A stretch of DNA of 64,000 nucleotides, from positions 1 to 64,000 of the forward strand of contig CAZYAD010000001.1 of NCBI GenBank assembly GCA_964646225.1, written 5' to 3'. A program made the translations under genes and the position numbers. The notes below the pieces were generated by a model. It did no database searches, was not told where the DNA came from, and saw nothing but the letters and a program-made list of their open reading frames with translations. The DNA comes from UBA4644 sp964646225. GTDB taxonomy: Bacteria; Bacillota; Clostridia; Oscillospirales; Butyricicoccaceae. The stretch's first letter is position 1, and every line of letters begins with the position of its first letter. Shown here piece after piece: positions 55,988 through 64,000 of the stretch.

Positions 55988-56330
55988 GATCCTCCTCCAG
56001 CAGCGAGAGCTGCCCGGCCAGCTTCCGAAAATCGGACTCCAGCACCTGGAAGGGGGCGTCGCAAGCGGCCCGCCGCGCCACGATGACGATGTCAAATCCG
56101 CTTTTCAGGCGGGTCTCGTTCAGGCGGTAGACCTCTTTCAGACGGCGGCGGGCGCGGTTTCGCTCCACGGCGCAGCCCAGCTTGACAGAAACGGTGATCC
56201 CCAGATGGTTCACCGGCTGGTTCCGGCGCTTCATCACATACAGCACCATGGTGTGCCGCGCGGCAGACTTACCGCGGCGGTAAAGGGCACGGAACAGATG
56301 GTTTTGCTTGATGGCAAGGGTCTTGTTCAT
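55980..56330 (-). CDS. rnpA: Ribonuclease P protein component
   Basis: A 116-residue protein. NHLFRALYRRGKSAARHTMV, the RNR motif VERNRARRRLKEVYRL and the GFDIVIVARR strand are typical. It helps the RNase P RNA to bind tRNA precursors. The ATG at 56330 follows GGGTGAG; an in-frame GTG three codons upstream is less likely. Confidence 0.94.
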   Translation of the reverse strand: MNKTLAIKQNHLFRALYRRGKSAARHTMVLYVMKRRNQPVNHLGITVSVKLGCAVERNRARRRLKEVYRLNETRLKSGFDIVIVARRAACDAPFQVLESDFRKLAGQLSLLEEDHA

Positions 56331-56352
56331 GCGTCTCACCCGACATTAAAAG

Positions 56353-56379
56353 TTAAGACCGCAAGCACTGCGGTCTTAA
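56353..56379 (-). terminator. Attenuating hairpin between rpmH and rnpA
   Basis: An 11-bp stem TTAAGACCGCA/TGCGGTCTTAA with a five-base loop, followed by CTTTT on the minus strand. It probably lowers rnpA output below that of rpmH. Confidence 0.65.
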
Positions 56380-56402
56380 TGGGTCTCAATTACAGAGGGG
56401 GA

Positions 56403-56537
56403 TCAAGCGCACAGCTTGGCGCGGCCTCTGGCGCGGCGACGAGCCAGGACTTTCCGGCCGCTGCGGGTGCTCATGCGCTTCCGGAAGCCGTGCTCCTTCT
56501 GACGCTGACGCTTTTTGGGCTGATAGGTACGGACCAT
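56403..56537 (-). CDS. rpmH: 50S ribosomal protein L34
   Basis: A 44-residue, very basic protein: RTYQPKKRQRQKEHGFRKRM, then STRSGRKVLARRRARGRAKL. Complete and typical. AGGAGG precedes the ATG at 56537; the longer upstream frame is not used. It is the first gene of the rnpA-yidD-yidC-jag operon. In many genomes dnaA is divergent from rpmH; here a two-component system lies there instead. Confidence 0.97.
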   Translation of the reverse strand: MVRTYQPKKRQRQKEHGFRKRMSTRSGRKVLARRRARGRAKLCA

Positions 56538-56627
56538 GTTCTCACACCTCCTGATCGAAGCTATTATTGACACCGGCACGGACTCGGATTGCTTCAAATC
56601 CGCGCCGCTGCCGATAATGCACTACTT

Positions 56628-56657
56628 ATTATAATGGATAAGACGCCGGACTGTCAA
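56628..56657 (-). promoter_or_regulatory. Promoter of the rpmH operon
   Basis: On the minus strand a perfect TTGACA (56652-56657) and a perfect TATAAT (56628-56633) with an 18-base spacer. Confidence 0.9.
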
Positions 56658-56735
56658 GCTTTTTTGCGATTTTTCTGCCGGGAGGAAAGGTTTGGCGTGC
56701 TGCATACGCCCGATCTGTGCGGCCCTCCGCAATCC

Positions 56736-57404
56736 TCACCCTTCGAATCGGTAGCCGGCGCCGCGCACCGTCCGGATGACGCCCTCGCCCAGCTTTTCCC
56801 GCAGACGGTTGATGTGTACCGCCACGGTGGCGCTGTCGCCCATGGCATCCAGCCCCCAGACACGCTCGTAAAGGGTCTCCCGGTCAAAGACCTGACCCGG
56901 GCTGCGCATGAAGAATTGCAGCAGTTCATATTCCTTGTTCTTCAGCGGCACCTCCCGCCCCGCCGCAAAGACCCGCCGGGAGCGGGGATCCAGCCGGATG
57001 TCTCCGGCGATGAGCTGGCCGTCCTGCCCGGTCTGCCGCAGACGGGCATACTGGGCCAGATTGGCCCGGATACGGGCCACCAGCACACCGGGGGAAAAGG
57101 GCTTCTCGATGTAATCATCGGCCCCCAGCCCCAGCCCCCGGATCTTGTCCAGATCCTCGGTGCGGGCGGTGACCATCAGGATGGGCACATCCAGCTTTTC
57201 CCGCAGCCGCTGCAACACCGCAAAGCCGTCCATTCCCGGCAGCATCACATCCAGCAGGATCAGGGCAAAGGGCTCCTGCAGCGCGGCACGCAGGCCCCGC
57301 TCTCCGTCCTCGGCCAGGGTGACCCGAAAGCCGGCGGCCTCCAGATAATCCTTTTCGATGCGGGCAATGGCCCGGTCATCCTCAATGATCAAAATGTGCT
57401 CCAT
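56736..57404 (-). CDS. OmpR/PhoB family response regulator
   Basis: A 222-residue regulator. The receiver domain has EDD near the N-terminus, the phospho-acceptor Asp in LILLDVMLPGMDG (about residue 52), VTARTED and the Lys of YIEKPF. The C-terminal winged helix (about 125-222) has PLKNKEYELLQFFMRSPGQV and VAVHINRLREKLGEGVIRTV. GGAGG at seven bases sets the ATG at 57404. It lies two bases after the stop of the kinase gene; the order kinase then regulator is the less common one. Confidence 0.93.
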   Translation of the reverse strand: MEHILIIEDDRAIARIEKDYLEAAGFRVTLAEDGERGLRAALQEPFALILLDVMLPGMDGFAVLQRLREKLDVPILMVTARTEDLDKIRGLGLGADDYIEKPFSPGVLVARIRANLAQYARLRQTGQDGQLIAGDIRLDPRSRRVFAAGREVPLKNKEYELLQFFMRSPGQVFDRETLYERVWGLDAMGDSATVAVHINRLREKLGEGVIRTVRGAGYRFEG

Positions 57405-57406
57405 GG

Positions 57407-58516
57407 TCATTCCTCCGTCCTTGGCAGCTGGATCTCCAGCAAAAAGCCGTGGGGCTGGGCGTTGCGGGCCACGATGCGCCCCTTCATATTGCGTACCGCG
57501 CGGGAAACAATGGCCAGGCCCAGCCCGGAGCCGGAGATCGACTGGCTGCGGGCCGGGTCAGCACGGTAAAAGGCATCAAACACATGGGGCAGGGCCTCCT
57601 GCGGCACCCCCGGGCCATCGTCGGCAAAGGTGACCGAAACAAAGGCAGGCTCCTCCCGCAGGGTGATCTCCAGCCGCCCGGCGCCGTATTTTCTGCTGTT
57701 TTCGGCGATATTGCTCACGATGCGCTGGAGGGTGTCCGGGTCGGCCAGCACCCGGCCGCAGGCCTCGTCCGCAGCGGAGAAGGTCAGCTCCAGACCCTGA
57801 TCGGCATATTCCGGGGCCAGGGCATCCCGCAGCAGCGAAAGCTCCTCCCGCAGGGATACCGGCTCGGGATGATCCTCGTTGCGGCCCAGATCCATGCGGG
57901 AAAACAGAAACAGCTTGTTCACCAGCGCCTGCAGCTCCCGGGCCTTGTCCCGGATGGTGGTGAGGTAGTGGACGCGGGCTTCCTCGTCCCGGGCGACGCC
58001 GTCCAGCAGCCCCTCGGTGTAGGCACGGATGACCGTCAGGGGAGAACGCAGGTCGTGGGAGATGCCTGCCAGCAGCTCCTGACGGTTTTTTTCGCTCCGG
58101 CGCTCACGCTCCACCAGCTGCTCCAGCCGCTGGGCGGTGGCGTTGAAGTCGGCACGGACGGCGGCGAACTCGTCGGCCTGTCCGGCGGGAAGCCGGAAGG
58201 ACAACTCGCCCTCCTGCAACCGCCGCAGGCCCTGAGACAGCTCGTTCAGTGAGCCCTCGATTTTTTTCAGCACGCCACGGGACAGGAACCGGTTGACGAT
58301 CAGCAGGGTGGCCACCAGTCCCAGCATGGTGAACCAGCGGGAGAACTGCTCGGTGTTCTGCACCTGCTGCCGGAAGTCCTGCATGGAGGTGAACCGCTGC
58401 TGCAGCAGCCACAGCCAGGAGAGGCGGTCGGCCAGCAGGGAAAACAGCAGATAGACGACCAGCGGCAGAGCGAACATCAGGATATGGGACCAGAAAAGGC
58501 GTTTTTTCACCGACAT
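57407..58516 (-). CDS. Sensor histidine kinase
   Basis: A 369-residue kinase. Membrane helices lie at about 9-29 and 60-78, with a short outside loop of some 30 residues, then a HAMP domain (SRGVLKKIEGSLNELSQGLR). The H-box is AGISHDLRSPLTVIRAYTEG. The ATPase domain has the N-box IVSNIAENSRKYG, then FADDGPGVPQEALPHVFDAF and GSGLGLAIVSRAV. The small loop suggests that it senses membrane or wall state. GGAGGGATGCCCC precedes the ATG. A TATACT box lies near 58555 without a good -35. Confidence 0.92.
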   Translation of the reverse strand: MSVKKRLFWSHILMFALPLVVYLLFSLLADRLSWLWLLQQRFTSMQDFRQQVQNTEQFSRWFTMLGLVATLLIVNRFLSRGVLKKIEGSLNELSQGLRRLQEGELSFRLPAGQADEFAAVRADFNATAQRLEQLVERERRSEKNRQELLAGISHDLRSPLTVIRAYTEGLLDGVARDEEARVHYLTTIRDKARELQALVNKLFLFSRMDLGRNEDHPEPVSLREELSLLRDALAPEYADQGLELTFSAADEACGRVLADPDTLQRIVSNIAENSRKYGAGRLEITLREEPAFVSVTFADDGPGVPQEALPHVFDAFYRADPARSQSISGSGLGLAIVSRAVRNMKGRIVARNAQPHGFLLEIQLPRTEE

Positions 58517-58639
58517 GGGGCATCCCTCCGAACGGATTGGGTTTTGAGTTCAGTATAGCATATTTTCGGAGAAATAGGTGAAGGGAAGATGAATTTTTGA
58601 CGCTAATCGCACGCTTATGATAAACCTACTCATGCCCTG

Positions 58640-58745
58640 CGGGGCGTTCCTTTCCACCGGCGGAAAGGAACCAAAGGCCGCCGGGGCGTTTCGATTCGCC
58701 CCGGAGCCCCTAACGACCGCTCAGGCGCCGCGGGGCTCGTTATGC
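58640..58745. repeat. Intergenic dispersed repeat, no gene
   Basis: Within the 317-base gap 58517-58833 this stretch has the hairpin TTCCTTTCC/GGAAAGGAA (about 58651-58674), a CCGGGGCG/CGCCCCGG pair and the block at 58720-58742 that matches the reverse complement of 40930-40957 in 22 of 23 bases. It codes for nothing recognisable. Confidence 0.55.
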
Positions 58746-58786
58746 GGCGTTCCTCGGTAAGCTGCTGGTTGCCGTAAAGCAAAAAG

Positions 58787-58817
58787 CGCTCCGATGTGCA
58801 GAAGGCACATCGGAGCG
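58787..58817 (-). terminator. Terminator of the O-antigen-ligase-like gene
   Basis: A 13-bp stem CGCTCCGATGTGC/GCACATCGGAGCG followed by CTTTTTGC on the minus strand. Confidence 0.88.
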
Positions 58818-58833
58818 GTAAGGCGCTGTGGAA

Positions 58834-60171
58834 TTACAGTATATTGGTTTGGATGCCGTCCTTCGAGCAGAACAACCGGGCATAGACGATCATAAAAGCG
58901 AAATAGAAACCAGCGGTGACGCTGAACAGGATGTGTCCAGCCAAGAACAGATATCCTACCGCAAGACCCAGGGCCACGCAGACGGCCAGATTTCGAAGGG
59001 TAAAGGCGCGGAACAGATCTATCACAGTTCGGATGCCTTGCGACAGGTACAGCCAGAGCATAGCGACCGCGCCCAACAGGCCGTAGTACAGCAAAACCTC
59101 CACCAGATCCATTTCGATGATTCGAGTCTGGCTGCCACGGCCGATGCCAACCAGTGCGCTCCAGGGCAGATTATCCTTGAAATCGGACAGCGCCTGATAG
59201 AGCTTCAAGGTGCGGCCTGACAGCACAACGGTTTGCACATCAGCAATCTCGGTATATTCCGCAGTCGCGGTGAGCGACCGCCAAATGGTCGCCAGCGGGC
59301 TGGATTCAGCCAGAAGCAGTAGCAGCAGCAGGAATGCAAGCACCAGCGCCAGTACGATCAGCAGCCGAAGCGCGGCCGTCCATTCTTTCTTACGGAAGCC
59401 GATCACCACGCTATAGCCGCCGAGGATCAGCAGTGTGACAGCCACCGCCAGAAAGGAGGTCTTGGTGCCGATGATCAGCATGGAGAGCAGCCCCAGTGCG
59501 GCGGAGACGGCTTGAAGCCAGGGCCGCCAGCTGTGCCGGATATCCCGCTGCTCCATCCAGTTCACCAAAATAATGGGGAGCATCAGCATCATCACGGCTG
59601 TGATGTCATTACCGGCGTAAAAAAAGCCTCGGCTGCCTCGGTAACCCAGCGGATCAGCATAAGTATAAAAACCCATGCCCAGCATATACGGAACCAGAAC
59701 GCCCAATCCCAGTACGCCCAGTGACCCACAGAGCACCTGATCCACAAAGCTTCGCAGCGTTTTAGGATCGCGGTCGCTCTGCTTCAGCATCGTTGAGTAA
59801 GTGATGACCACTACGAGACAGTAGCAGAAGCGGGTGATATACTGAATATCAGCCATAAGACTGAACTCCACACCACGAAAATACTCCCCGGCAATCGTGC
59901 CGATCCAACACAGGCCGATCACACAGAACATCCCGATCGCCTTCCACTTTTTTTGAAGGAACAGATAGACGACCATCATCAAAAGAAAAGCAATACGAAT
60001 CAAAAAGCTGGGGCTCATGCCGGGGATATCCTTGATATCCAGACTGCTGAGCATACCGCCGGTACCTCCGCAAATCAGGTAAGTCCAGATGCCGTTGATC
60101 ATGTCCAGCACGGGACTGATCAGCAACAACAGCCAAAAGGCTTTTTCAAAGGTTTTTTTCACACGAGTCAC
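58834..60171 (-). CDS. O-antigen ligase/polymerase family membrane protein
   Basis: A 445-residue protein with ten or more membrane helices and one larger outside loop (about 300-350, with VVLSGRTLKLYQALSDFK and GIGRGSQTRIIEMDLVE), the Wzy_C/WaaL layout. Such proteins polymerise or ligate surface polysaccharides. A flippase gene of the MurJ type is divergent next to it, and DUF5693 beyond that, so this is a surface-polymer region. The start is GTG at 60171 after AAAGGAG at seven bases. Confidence 0.8.
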   Translation of the reverse strand: MTRVKKTFEKAFWLLLLISPVLDMINGIWTYLICGGTGGMLSSLDIKDIPGMSPSFLIRIAFLLMMVVYLFLQKKWKAIGMFCVIGLCWIGTIAGEYFRGVEFSLMADIQYITRFCYCLVVVITYSTMLKQSDRDPKTLRSFVDQVLCGSLGVLGLGVLVPYMLGMGFYTYADPLGYRGSRGFFYAGNDITAVMMLMLPIILVNWMEQRDIRHSWRPWLQAVSAALGLLSMLIIGTKTSFLAVAVTLLILGGYSVVIGFRKKEWTAALRLLIVLALVLAFLLLLLLLAESSPLATIWRSLTATAEYTEIADVQTVVLSGRTLKLYQALSDFKDNLPWSALVGIGRGSQTRIIEMDLVEVLLYYGLLGAVAMLWLYLSQGIRTVIDLFRAFTLRNLAVCVALGLAVGYLFLAGHILFSVTAGFYFAFMIVYARLFCSKDGIQTNIL

Positions 60172-60225
60172 AGCAATGCTCCTTTACAAAACATCTGAAA
60201 AGTGGTATCTTTATCGCACAGACTT

Positions 60226-60254
60226 ATTATATGGAATCCGACTACTGTTGTCAA
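60226..60254 (-). promoter_or_regulatory. Promoter of the O-antigen-ligase-like gene
   Basis: On the minus strand TTGACA (60249-60254) and TATAAT (60226-60231), 17 bases apart: a full consensus. Confidence 0.9.
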
Positions 60255-60295
60255 ACCTTCTTTTTGAAAGGGTATTTTTCGAAAGGAGTTTCTTC

Positions 60296-61825
60296 ATGCG
60301 CAAGGATAATCGCATCGTCCGGGCCATCACCGGCGTGACCTGTGTGATGGTGCTGGCAAAGGCGCTGGCCATGCTGCGCAACATCCTCCAGGCGCGGGTG
60401 TTCGGCGCGGGCCCGGAGGTGGATCTGTTTACCCAGGCCAACAATTATACCATCTCGCTGTTTACCACCATGTGCTACGCGCTGTGCGTGGCGGCCATCC
60501 CCCTTCTGACCCGGAAGGGGCTGCGCAGCCGTGAGGAGCGCTTCCGGGCGGCTGACCGGCTGATCTCCAACACGCTGCTGCTGTCGCTGGGGCTGATGGC
60601 CGTGCTGTATGGCCTGTCGGCCTCCGGGCTGGCGCAGAGGCTGCTGGGCGTGGCCGATGACAGCGGGCTGTTCCGGCAGTGCTTTGCGGTGATGCTGCCG
60701 GCACTGCCCATCATCACCGTGACCTATCTGCTGCTGGCGCTGTTCCAGTCCATGGGGCATTATGCGCTGCAGGGCAGCCTGAGCCTGCTGTACAGCGTGG
60801 TGCTGTGCGGCGTGCTGCTGCTGGCGGGAGACGGACTGACGCTGGCGGGCTTTGCCCTCATCACCTCGCTGGGGTGGCTGCTGCAGCTGGCGATGCATAT
60901 CCCCTATATCCGCCGGGAGCGCTATCGCTTCCGCTTCGCGCCGGACTTCCGGCAGCGGGAGTACTGGGGCTTTCTGCGCACTGGCGCGGTGACGGTGTTC
61001 AATTCCGCGCTGTTTCTGCTGTGCTATCTGGGCAACACCCGGTTTGCCGCCGGGATGGCCGAGGGGACGGTCTCGGCCCTTTACTACGCCGACCGGCTGT
61101 ATGAGCCCCTGACCACCACCCTGGTCTACAGCGTCAGCATCGTGCTGTTCCCCCGGTTCAGCCAGCAGTACGAGGAGCTGGGACAGGGGGAATATCGGCA
61201 GTATGTGGTCCATGTGCTGAAAAACACCCTGCTGCTGGTGCTGCCGGTGTCGCTGCTGTTTGCAGCCTTTGGCACGCCGGTGATCCGGGTGCTGTTTGAG
61301 GGCGGTAGCTTTACCGCACAGGACACCCTGCTGTGCGGCGGGATCTTCTCCATGTATGCGCTGGGCATGGCGGGCTTCTTTATGCTGGATATTCTCAACA
61401 AGGCCTATTACGCCATGGGGCGGACGCTGATCCCCCTGTGCGTCACCGGCGGTGCACTGTTGTTCAGTCTGGGCAGCAACGCCCTGTGCGCCGCGTTCTG
61501 GCCCGAAAAGCCTCAGCTGCTGGCGCTGGGGACGGCGCTGGCCTTTTTGCTGGGCGGGTCGGTGCTTTATGGCCTGTTTGCCCGGACAGAGGGCGTCCGG
61601 ATGCCTCTGAAGCAGCTGTTCTGGGGCGTGGTGTCCTCGCTGGTGATGGGGGCGGCGGCCTTCTGGGTCTATGCCCGGCTGGTGCCGGACGATCTGGGCA
61701 AGGGGGCGCTGGTGGCGGTGTGTCTGGGCATCGGCCTGTGCGGCATGGTGCTCTATCTGCTGTGCATGGGGCCCATGGTGCCCACCCGGGAGATCCTGTC
61801 CAAGCTGCGGAGGAAGCAGTCATGA
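60296..61825 (+). CDS. MurJ-type lipid II flippase (MVIN/MATE family)
   Basis: A 509-residue protein with about 14 membrane helices. The N-terminus VRAITGVTCVMVLAKALAML with RNILQARVFGAGPEVDLFTQ is the MurJ/MviN signature, and ALYYADRLYEPLTTTLVYSV carries the family motif. It flips lipid-linked sugar precursors. Because an O-antigen-ligase-like gene is beside it, it may serve another surface polymer rather than peptidoglycan. AAAGGAG before the ATG at 60296 sets the start. Its TGA overlaps the next start (ATGA). Confidence 0.88.
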   Translation: MRKDNRIVRAITGVTCVMVLAKALAMLRNILQARVFGAGPEVDLFTQANNYTISLFTTMCYALCVAAIPLLTRKGLRSREERFRAADRLISNTLLLSLGLMAVLYGLSASGLAQRLLGVADDSGLFRQCFAVMLPALPIITVTYLLLALFQSMGHYALQGSLSLLYSVVLCGVLLLAGDGLTLAGFALITSLGWLLQLAMHIPYIRRERYRFRFAPDFRQREYWGFLRTGAVTVFNSALFLLCYLGNTRFAAGMAEGTVSALYYADRLYEPLTTTLVYSVSIVLFPRFSQQYEELGQGEYRQYVVHVLKNTLLLVLPVSLLFAAFGTPVIRVLFEGGSFTAQDTLLCGGIFSMYALGMAGFFMLDILNKAYYAMGRTLIPLCVTGGALLFSLGSNALCAAFWPEKPQLLALGTALAFLLGGSVLYGLFARTEGVRMPLKQLFWGVVSSLVMGAAAFWVYARLVPDDLGKGALVAVCLGIGLCGMVLYLLCMGPMVPTREILSKLRRKQS

Positions 61826-63309
61826 AGCGAACGGTGAGGCTGGCCCTGTGGGCGGTGGCGCTGGTGAGCCTGATGAGCGCCCTGACGCTGCTGGGCTGCC
61901 GGTGGTCTGCCGAATGGCAGGATCGGGCGGTGCAGGCCGTGATGTCCGACGAGGATGTGGCCGTGCTGGCGGAGGCTTCCGGCATTTCCGCCGCAGAATG
62001 GCGGCAGCTGCTGGCACCGGCGGAGGGGTACCTTACCCGGCCGGAGGCGGACGCTGCGCTGCCGCTGGCGCTGGTGGAAAACCGGGACCGGACAGGTATT
62101 TTGCCCATAGAGGGCTTTGATCCCGACAGTTATGCCGGGCCGGTGGTCAAGGCGTTTTATCTGTACACCAAGGAATATGGCCGGATGGCCTATCTGGATG
62201 ATGCCTGGCGCATCGAGGATCTGCTGTTCCGGGCGGCTACCGACCGGGGGCTGCGGTTGCTGATCCTGACGCCGCTCTGCGATGCGGAGGGGACGCTGGT
62301 CATCGACCCGGAGGTCTATCGGGACTGTCTGGAGGGGCTGGAGGCCCGGTTGGAGGCGCGGGGATACACCTTTGGCGAAGGATTTTCCTGCATGAGCTTC
62401 TCTACGCCGCTGTCCGCCCAGGTGCTGACCGCCCTTGCCGGGCTGCTGCCTCTGCTGCTGGGGTGCCTGCTGATTTGCAGGCTGCTCCCCCGGCTGAACA
62501 GACGGCTGCCGCTTTTGTGTCTGGCGGCGGCGGTGCTTTATTTGGCGGCCTGGCTGGCCGCGCCGGGACTGACGGCACGGCTGCTGCCGCTGGCGGCGGC
62601 GCTGGTCTTTGGCTGCTGGGCCGGATGGTGGCTGGCACGCTATGCCGGGCGGCAGGAGGCCGCCCCGCTGTGGCGGGAGGTGCTGACGCTGCCTGCGGCG
62701 GTCACCGGATGGAGCCTGTTTGCCGGGCTGTATCTGGCGGCGCTGCTTTCCACACCGGAGCAGCTGCTGTATTGCGCCATCTTCACCGGGGTCAAGGCAT
62801 CTCTGCTGCTGCCCATGGGCTTTGGCTGTCTGTTGCTGCTTTGGCAGCTGCGGGGGCCGCTGCTGCGTACGGGACGCCGGGGCTGGCTGGGGCTGGCCGT
62901 CGCAGCTGTGGTGCTGGCGGCAGCTGCCGCAGTGCTGGCGATGCGGTCGGGGGACATTTCTGGTGGCATTTCCCGGCTGGAGACCGCCTTCCGCAGTTGG
63001 CTGGAGTATCATCTGTACGCCCGTCCCCGCACCAAGGAGATGCTCATCGCCGTGCCCTGCATCCCGGTGCTTGTCTGGGCCTGCCGCCGGAAGGCCGCGC
63101 CCTTGCAGCTGCTGTGCGGCGCGGGGGTATGTCTGGAGGTGGTGTCGGTGGTGAACACCTTCTGTCACGCGGTGGCGCCGCTGATCGTTTCGGTGCTGCG
63201 CACCCTGCTGGGGGTGGCGATGGGCTTGCCGCTGGGCCTGCTGGCTGTGGTGGTATTGGAGCTGCTTTGGCGGGGCGTTGCCCGCATCAGACGGAAAACG
63301 GGCGCCTGA
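61822..63309 (+). CDS. DUF5693 family membrane protein
   Basis: A 495-residue protein. One helix at the N-terminus, then an outside domain of about 170 residues (LALVENRDRTGILPIEGFDP, KEYGRMAYLDDAWRIEDLLF, GYTFGEGFSCMSF), then eight or more helices. This is the DUF5693 form, usually found near wall-polymer genes such as csaB; its function is unknown. It starts on the stop of the flippase gene (ATGA at 61822-61825), so both act in the same process. A strong terminator follows. Confidence 0.78.
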   Translation: MKRTVRLALWAVALVSLMSALTLLGCRWSAEWQDRAVQAVMSDEDVAVLAEASGISAAEWRQLLAPAEGYLTRPEADAALPLALVENRDRTGILPIEGFDPDSYAGPVVKAFYLYTKEYGRMAYLDDAWRIEDLLFRAATDRGLRLLILTPLCDAEGTLVIDPEVYRDCLEGLEARLEARGYTFGEGFSCMSFSTPLSAQVLTALAGLLPLLLGCLLICRLLPRLNRRLPLLCLAAAVLYLAAWLAAPGLTARLLPLAAALVFGCWAGWWLARYAGRQEAAPLWREVLTLPAAVTGWSLFAGLYLAALLSTPEQLLYCAIFTGVKASLLLPMGFGCLLLLWQLRGPLLRTGRRGWLGLAVAAVVLAAAAAVLAMRSGDISGGISRLETAFRSWLEYHLYARPRTKEMLIAVPCIPVLVWACRRKAAPLQLLCGAGVCLEVVSVVNTFCHAVAPLIVSVLRTLLGVAMGLPLGLLAVVVLELLWRGVARIRRKTGA

Positions 63310-63320
63310 CAACTTGCAGT

Positions 63321-63366
63321 GCTCCGCTTTTTCAGGTCAGACGGCCTGAGAAAGCGGAGCTTTTTT
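63321..63366 (+). terminator. Terminator of the flippase-DUF5693 unit
   Basis: A stem of about 16 bp with one mismatch (63321-63336 with 63345-63360) followed by six T. Confidence 0.88.
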
Positions 63367-63409
63367 CACACATTCACAAATAATTTGCAATTAAAATTAT
63401 ATAATAGCG

Positions 63410-63437
63410 TTGACAAAATTGAAAATCGTGCTATGAT
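63410..63437 (+). promoter_or_regulatory. Promoter of the last gene
   Basis: TTGACA (63410-63415) and TATGAT (63432-63437) with a 16-base spacer, in an AT-rich stretch. Confidence 0.75.
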
Positions 63438-63467
63438 GGAGGCATGAAAAAGCGAAGGAGGGACATC

Positions 63468-64000
63468 ATGAAAAAGAGCGTCTATTCTCTGGTGCTCAGT
63501 GATGATGTGGTGGCCGAGGTGGATCGGGCGGCCTATCAGAGCGGCTTGAGCCGATCGGCCATGGTCAATCAGATTTTGGCGGAGTATGTGTCCTATACCA
63601 CGCCAGAGCAGCAGATGCGGGAGATATTTTCCCAGGTGGAGCAGCTGCTGACCCCCGGCGGGGTGTTCCAGACCCTGATGCAGCCCTCGGATTCCATGAT
63701 GAGTCTGCGATCGGCGCTGGATTACAAGTACAATCCCAATCTGCGGTACAGCGTGGAGCTGTTCCCCGGCAGTCCCGCCAGGGGGGAGCTGCGGGTGTCT
63801 CTGCGCAGTCAGAACAGCACCCTGCTGCTGTATCTGGGGCAGTTTTTCCGGCTGTGGAGCAGGATCGAGCAGGCCTATATCGGCGGGGCCGACAGCGCCG
63901 TCAGCGACGGCAAATATGTCCGGCGGCTGACGCTGCCGCAGGGGCTGAGCGAACGGCGGCAGGGCGAGGTGCTGGCCGGGTATATTGGGGCCATGGAGCA
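63468..64000 (+). CDS. Ribbon-helix-helix-like protein, cut by the window end
   Basis: The frame is open from the ATG at 63468 to the end, 177 codons. The first 45 residues (SVYSLVLSDDVVAEVDRAAY, QSGLSRSAMVNQILAEYVS) look like a ribbon-helix-helix DNA-binding unit: a beta-strand, then two helices with the turn GLSRSAMV. What follows (EIFSQVEQLLTPGGVFQTLM and RYSVELFPGSPARGELRVSL) is not recognised. GAAGGAGGG at five to six bases prefers this ATG over an in-frame one at 63444. Confidence 0.65.
   Translation, partial: MKKSVYSLVLSDDVVAEVDRAAYQSGLSRSAMVNQILAEYVSYTTPEQQMREIFSQVEQLLTPGGVFQTLMQPSDSMMSLRSALDYKYNPNLRYSVELFPGSPARGELRVSLRSQNSTLLLYLGQFFRLWSRIEQAYIGGADSAVSDGKYVRRLTLPQGLSERRQGEVLAGYIGAME

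Noticed and set aside
1..64000. CRISPR array, prophage or insertion sequence
   Set aside because: No regularly spaced repeats, no phage structural genes and no transposase or integrase were seen; the only CRISPR-related signal is the orphan Card1-like gene.

Overview
The window reads as chromosome of an anaerobic, endospore-forming, GC-rich Bacillota, most likely class Clostridia and Oscillospirales/Oscillospiraceae-like. The reasons are: spore genes (spoIIE, spmA-spmB, ylmC/ymxH-type, an AbrB-like and a SigH-like regulator with Spo0A-type boxes), strong AGGAGG ribosome binding sites, consensus sigma-A promoters, genes packed on both strands, and family types typical of that group (DUF5685, DUF5693, DUF1858, stand-alone F420-ligase-like protein). 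The genus is not decided from sequence alone. Most of the window is ordinary core chromosome. I see no prophage, IS transposase, CRISPR array or rRNA.

Layout. 1-7.4 kb: the end of etfA, an S66 LD-carboxypeptidase, a secreted deacetylase, a cytidylate-kinase-like protein, a sigma/anti-sigma pair, and a three-gene operon (zinc ribbon membrane protein, DUF5685, J-domain/TPR). 7.4-17.4 kb: tRNA-Val, tandem M55 D-aminopeptidases, DUF1653-sfsA, a deacetylase-like pseudoenzyme, the operon threonine aldolase-tatD-citC, then a phosphatase-like and a MocR-like gene that each lack their key catalytic residue. 17.4-28.2 kb: a second sigma/anti-sigma pair, an XRE regulator, tRNA-Thr and tRNA-Tyr, an SLH protein, a membrane phosphoesterase, an F420-ligase-like protein, mutY with a split chromate transporter, and yitT. 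28.2-41 kb: tsf-rpsB, ylmC, asnA, spoIIE, an MFS transporter, rarA, a CmpB-type membrane protein, cardiolipin synthase and a SLOG protein. 41-49 kb: an HtrA protease, then an AT-richer patch with gene remnants and a collapsed TetR/ABC efflux operon, an orphan Card1-like (DUF1887) CARF nuclease operon, the AbrB-like gene and spmAB. 49-58.5 kb: tspO, rqcH-trmK, DUF1858, a sigH-like gene with a zinc ribbon gene, an Lrp regulator, the rpmH-rnpA-yidD-yidC-jag cluster and a two-component system. 58.8-64 kb: an O-antigen-ligase-like protein, a MurJ flippase, DUF5693 and a truncated ribbon-helix-helix-like gene.

The most unusual signal is a 193-base intergenic element present twice (11869-12061 and 28326-28518). 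The copies match at about 178 of 193 positions without gaps. Each is a chain of five hairpins, sits between convergent genes, and is bracketed by two copies of the local terminator hairpin, whose sequence differs between the two sites. Other points worth following are the paired Spo0A-type boxes in front of the abrB-like and sigH-like genes, the helically phased direct repeats before htrA, the sequestered ribosome binding site of tspO, the orphan CARF nuclease, and the adjacent catalytically altered enzymes at 15-17 kb.
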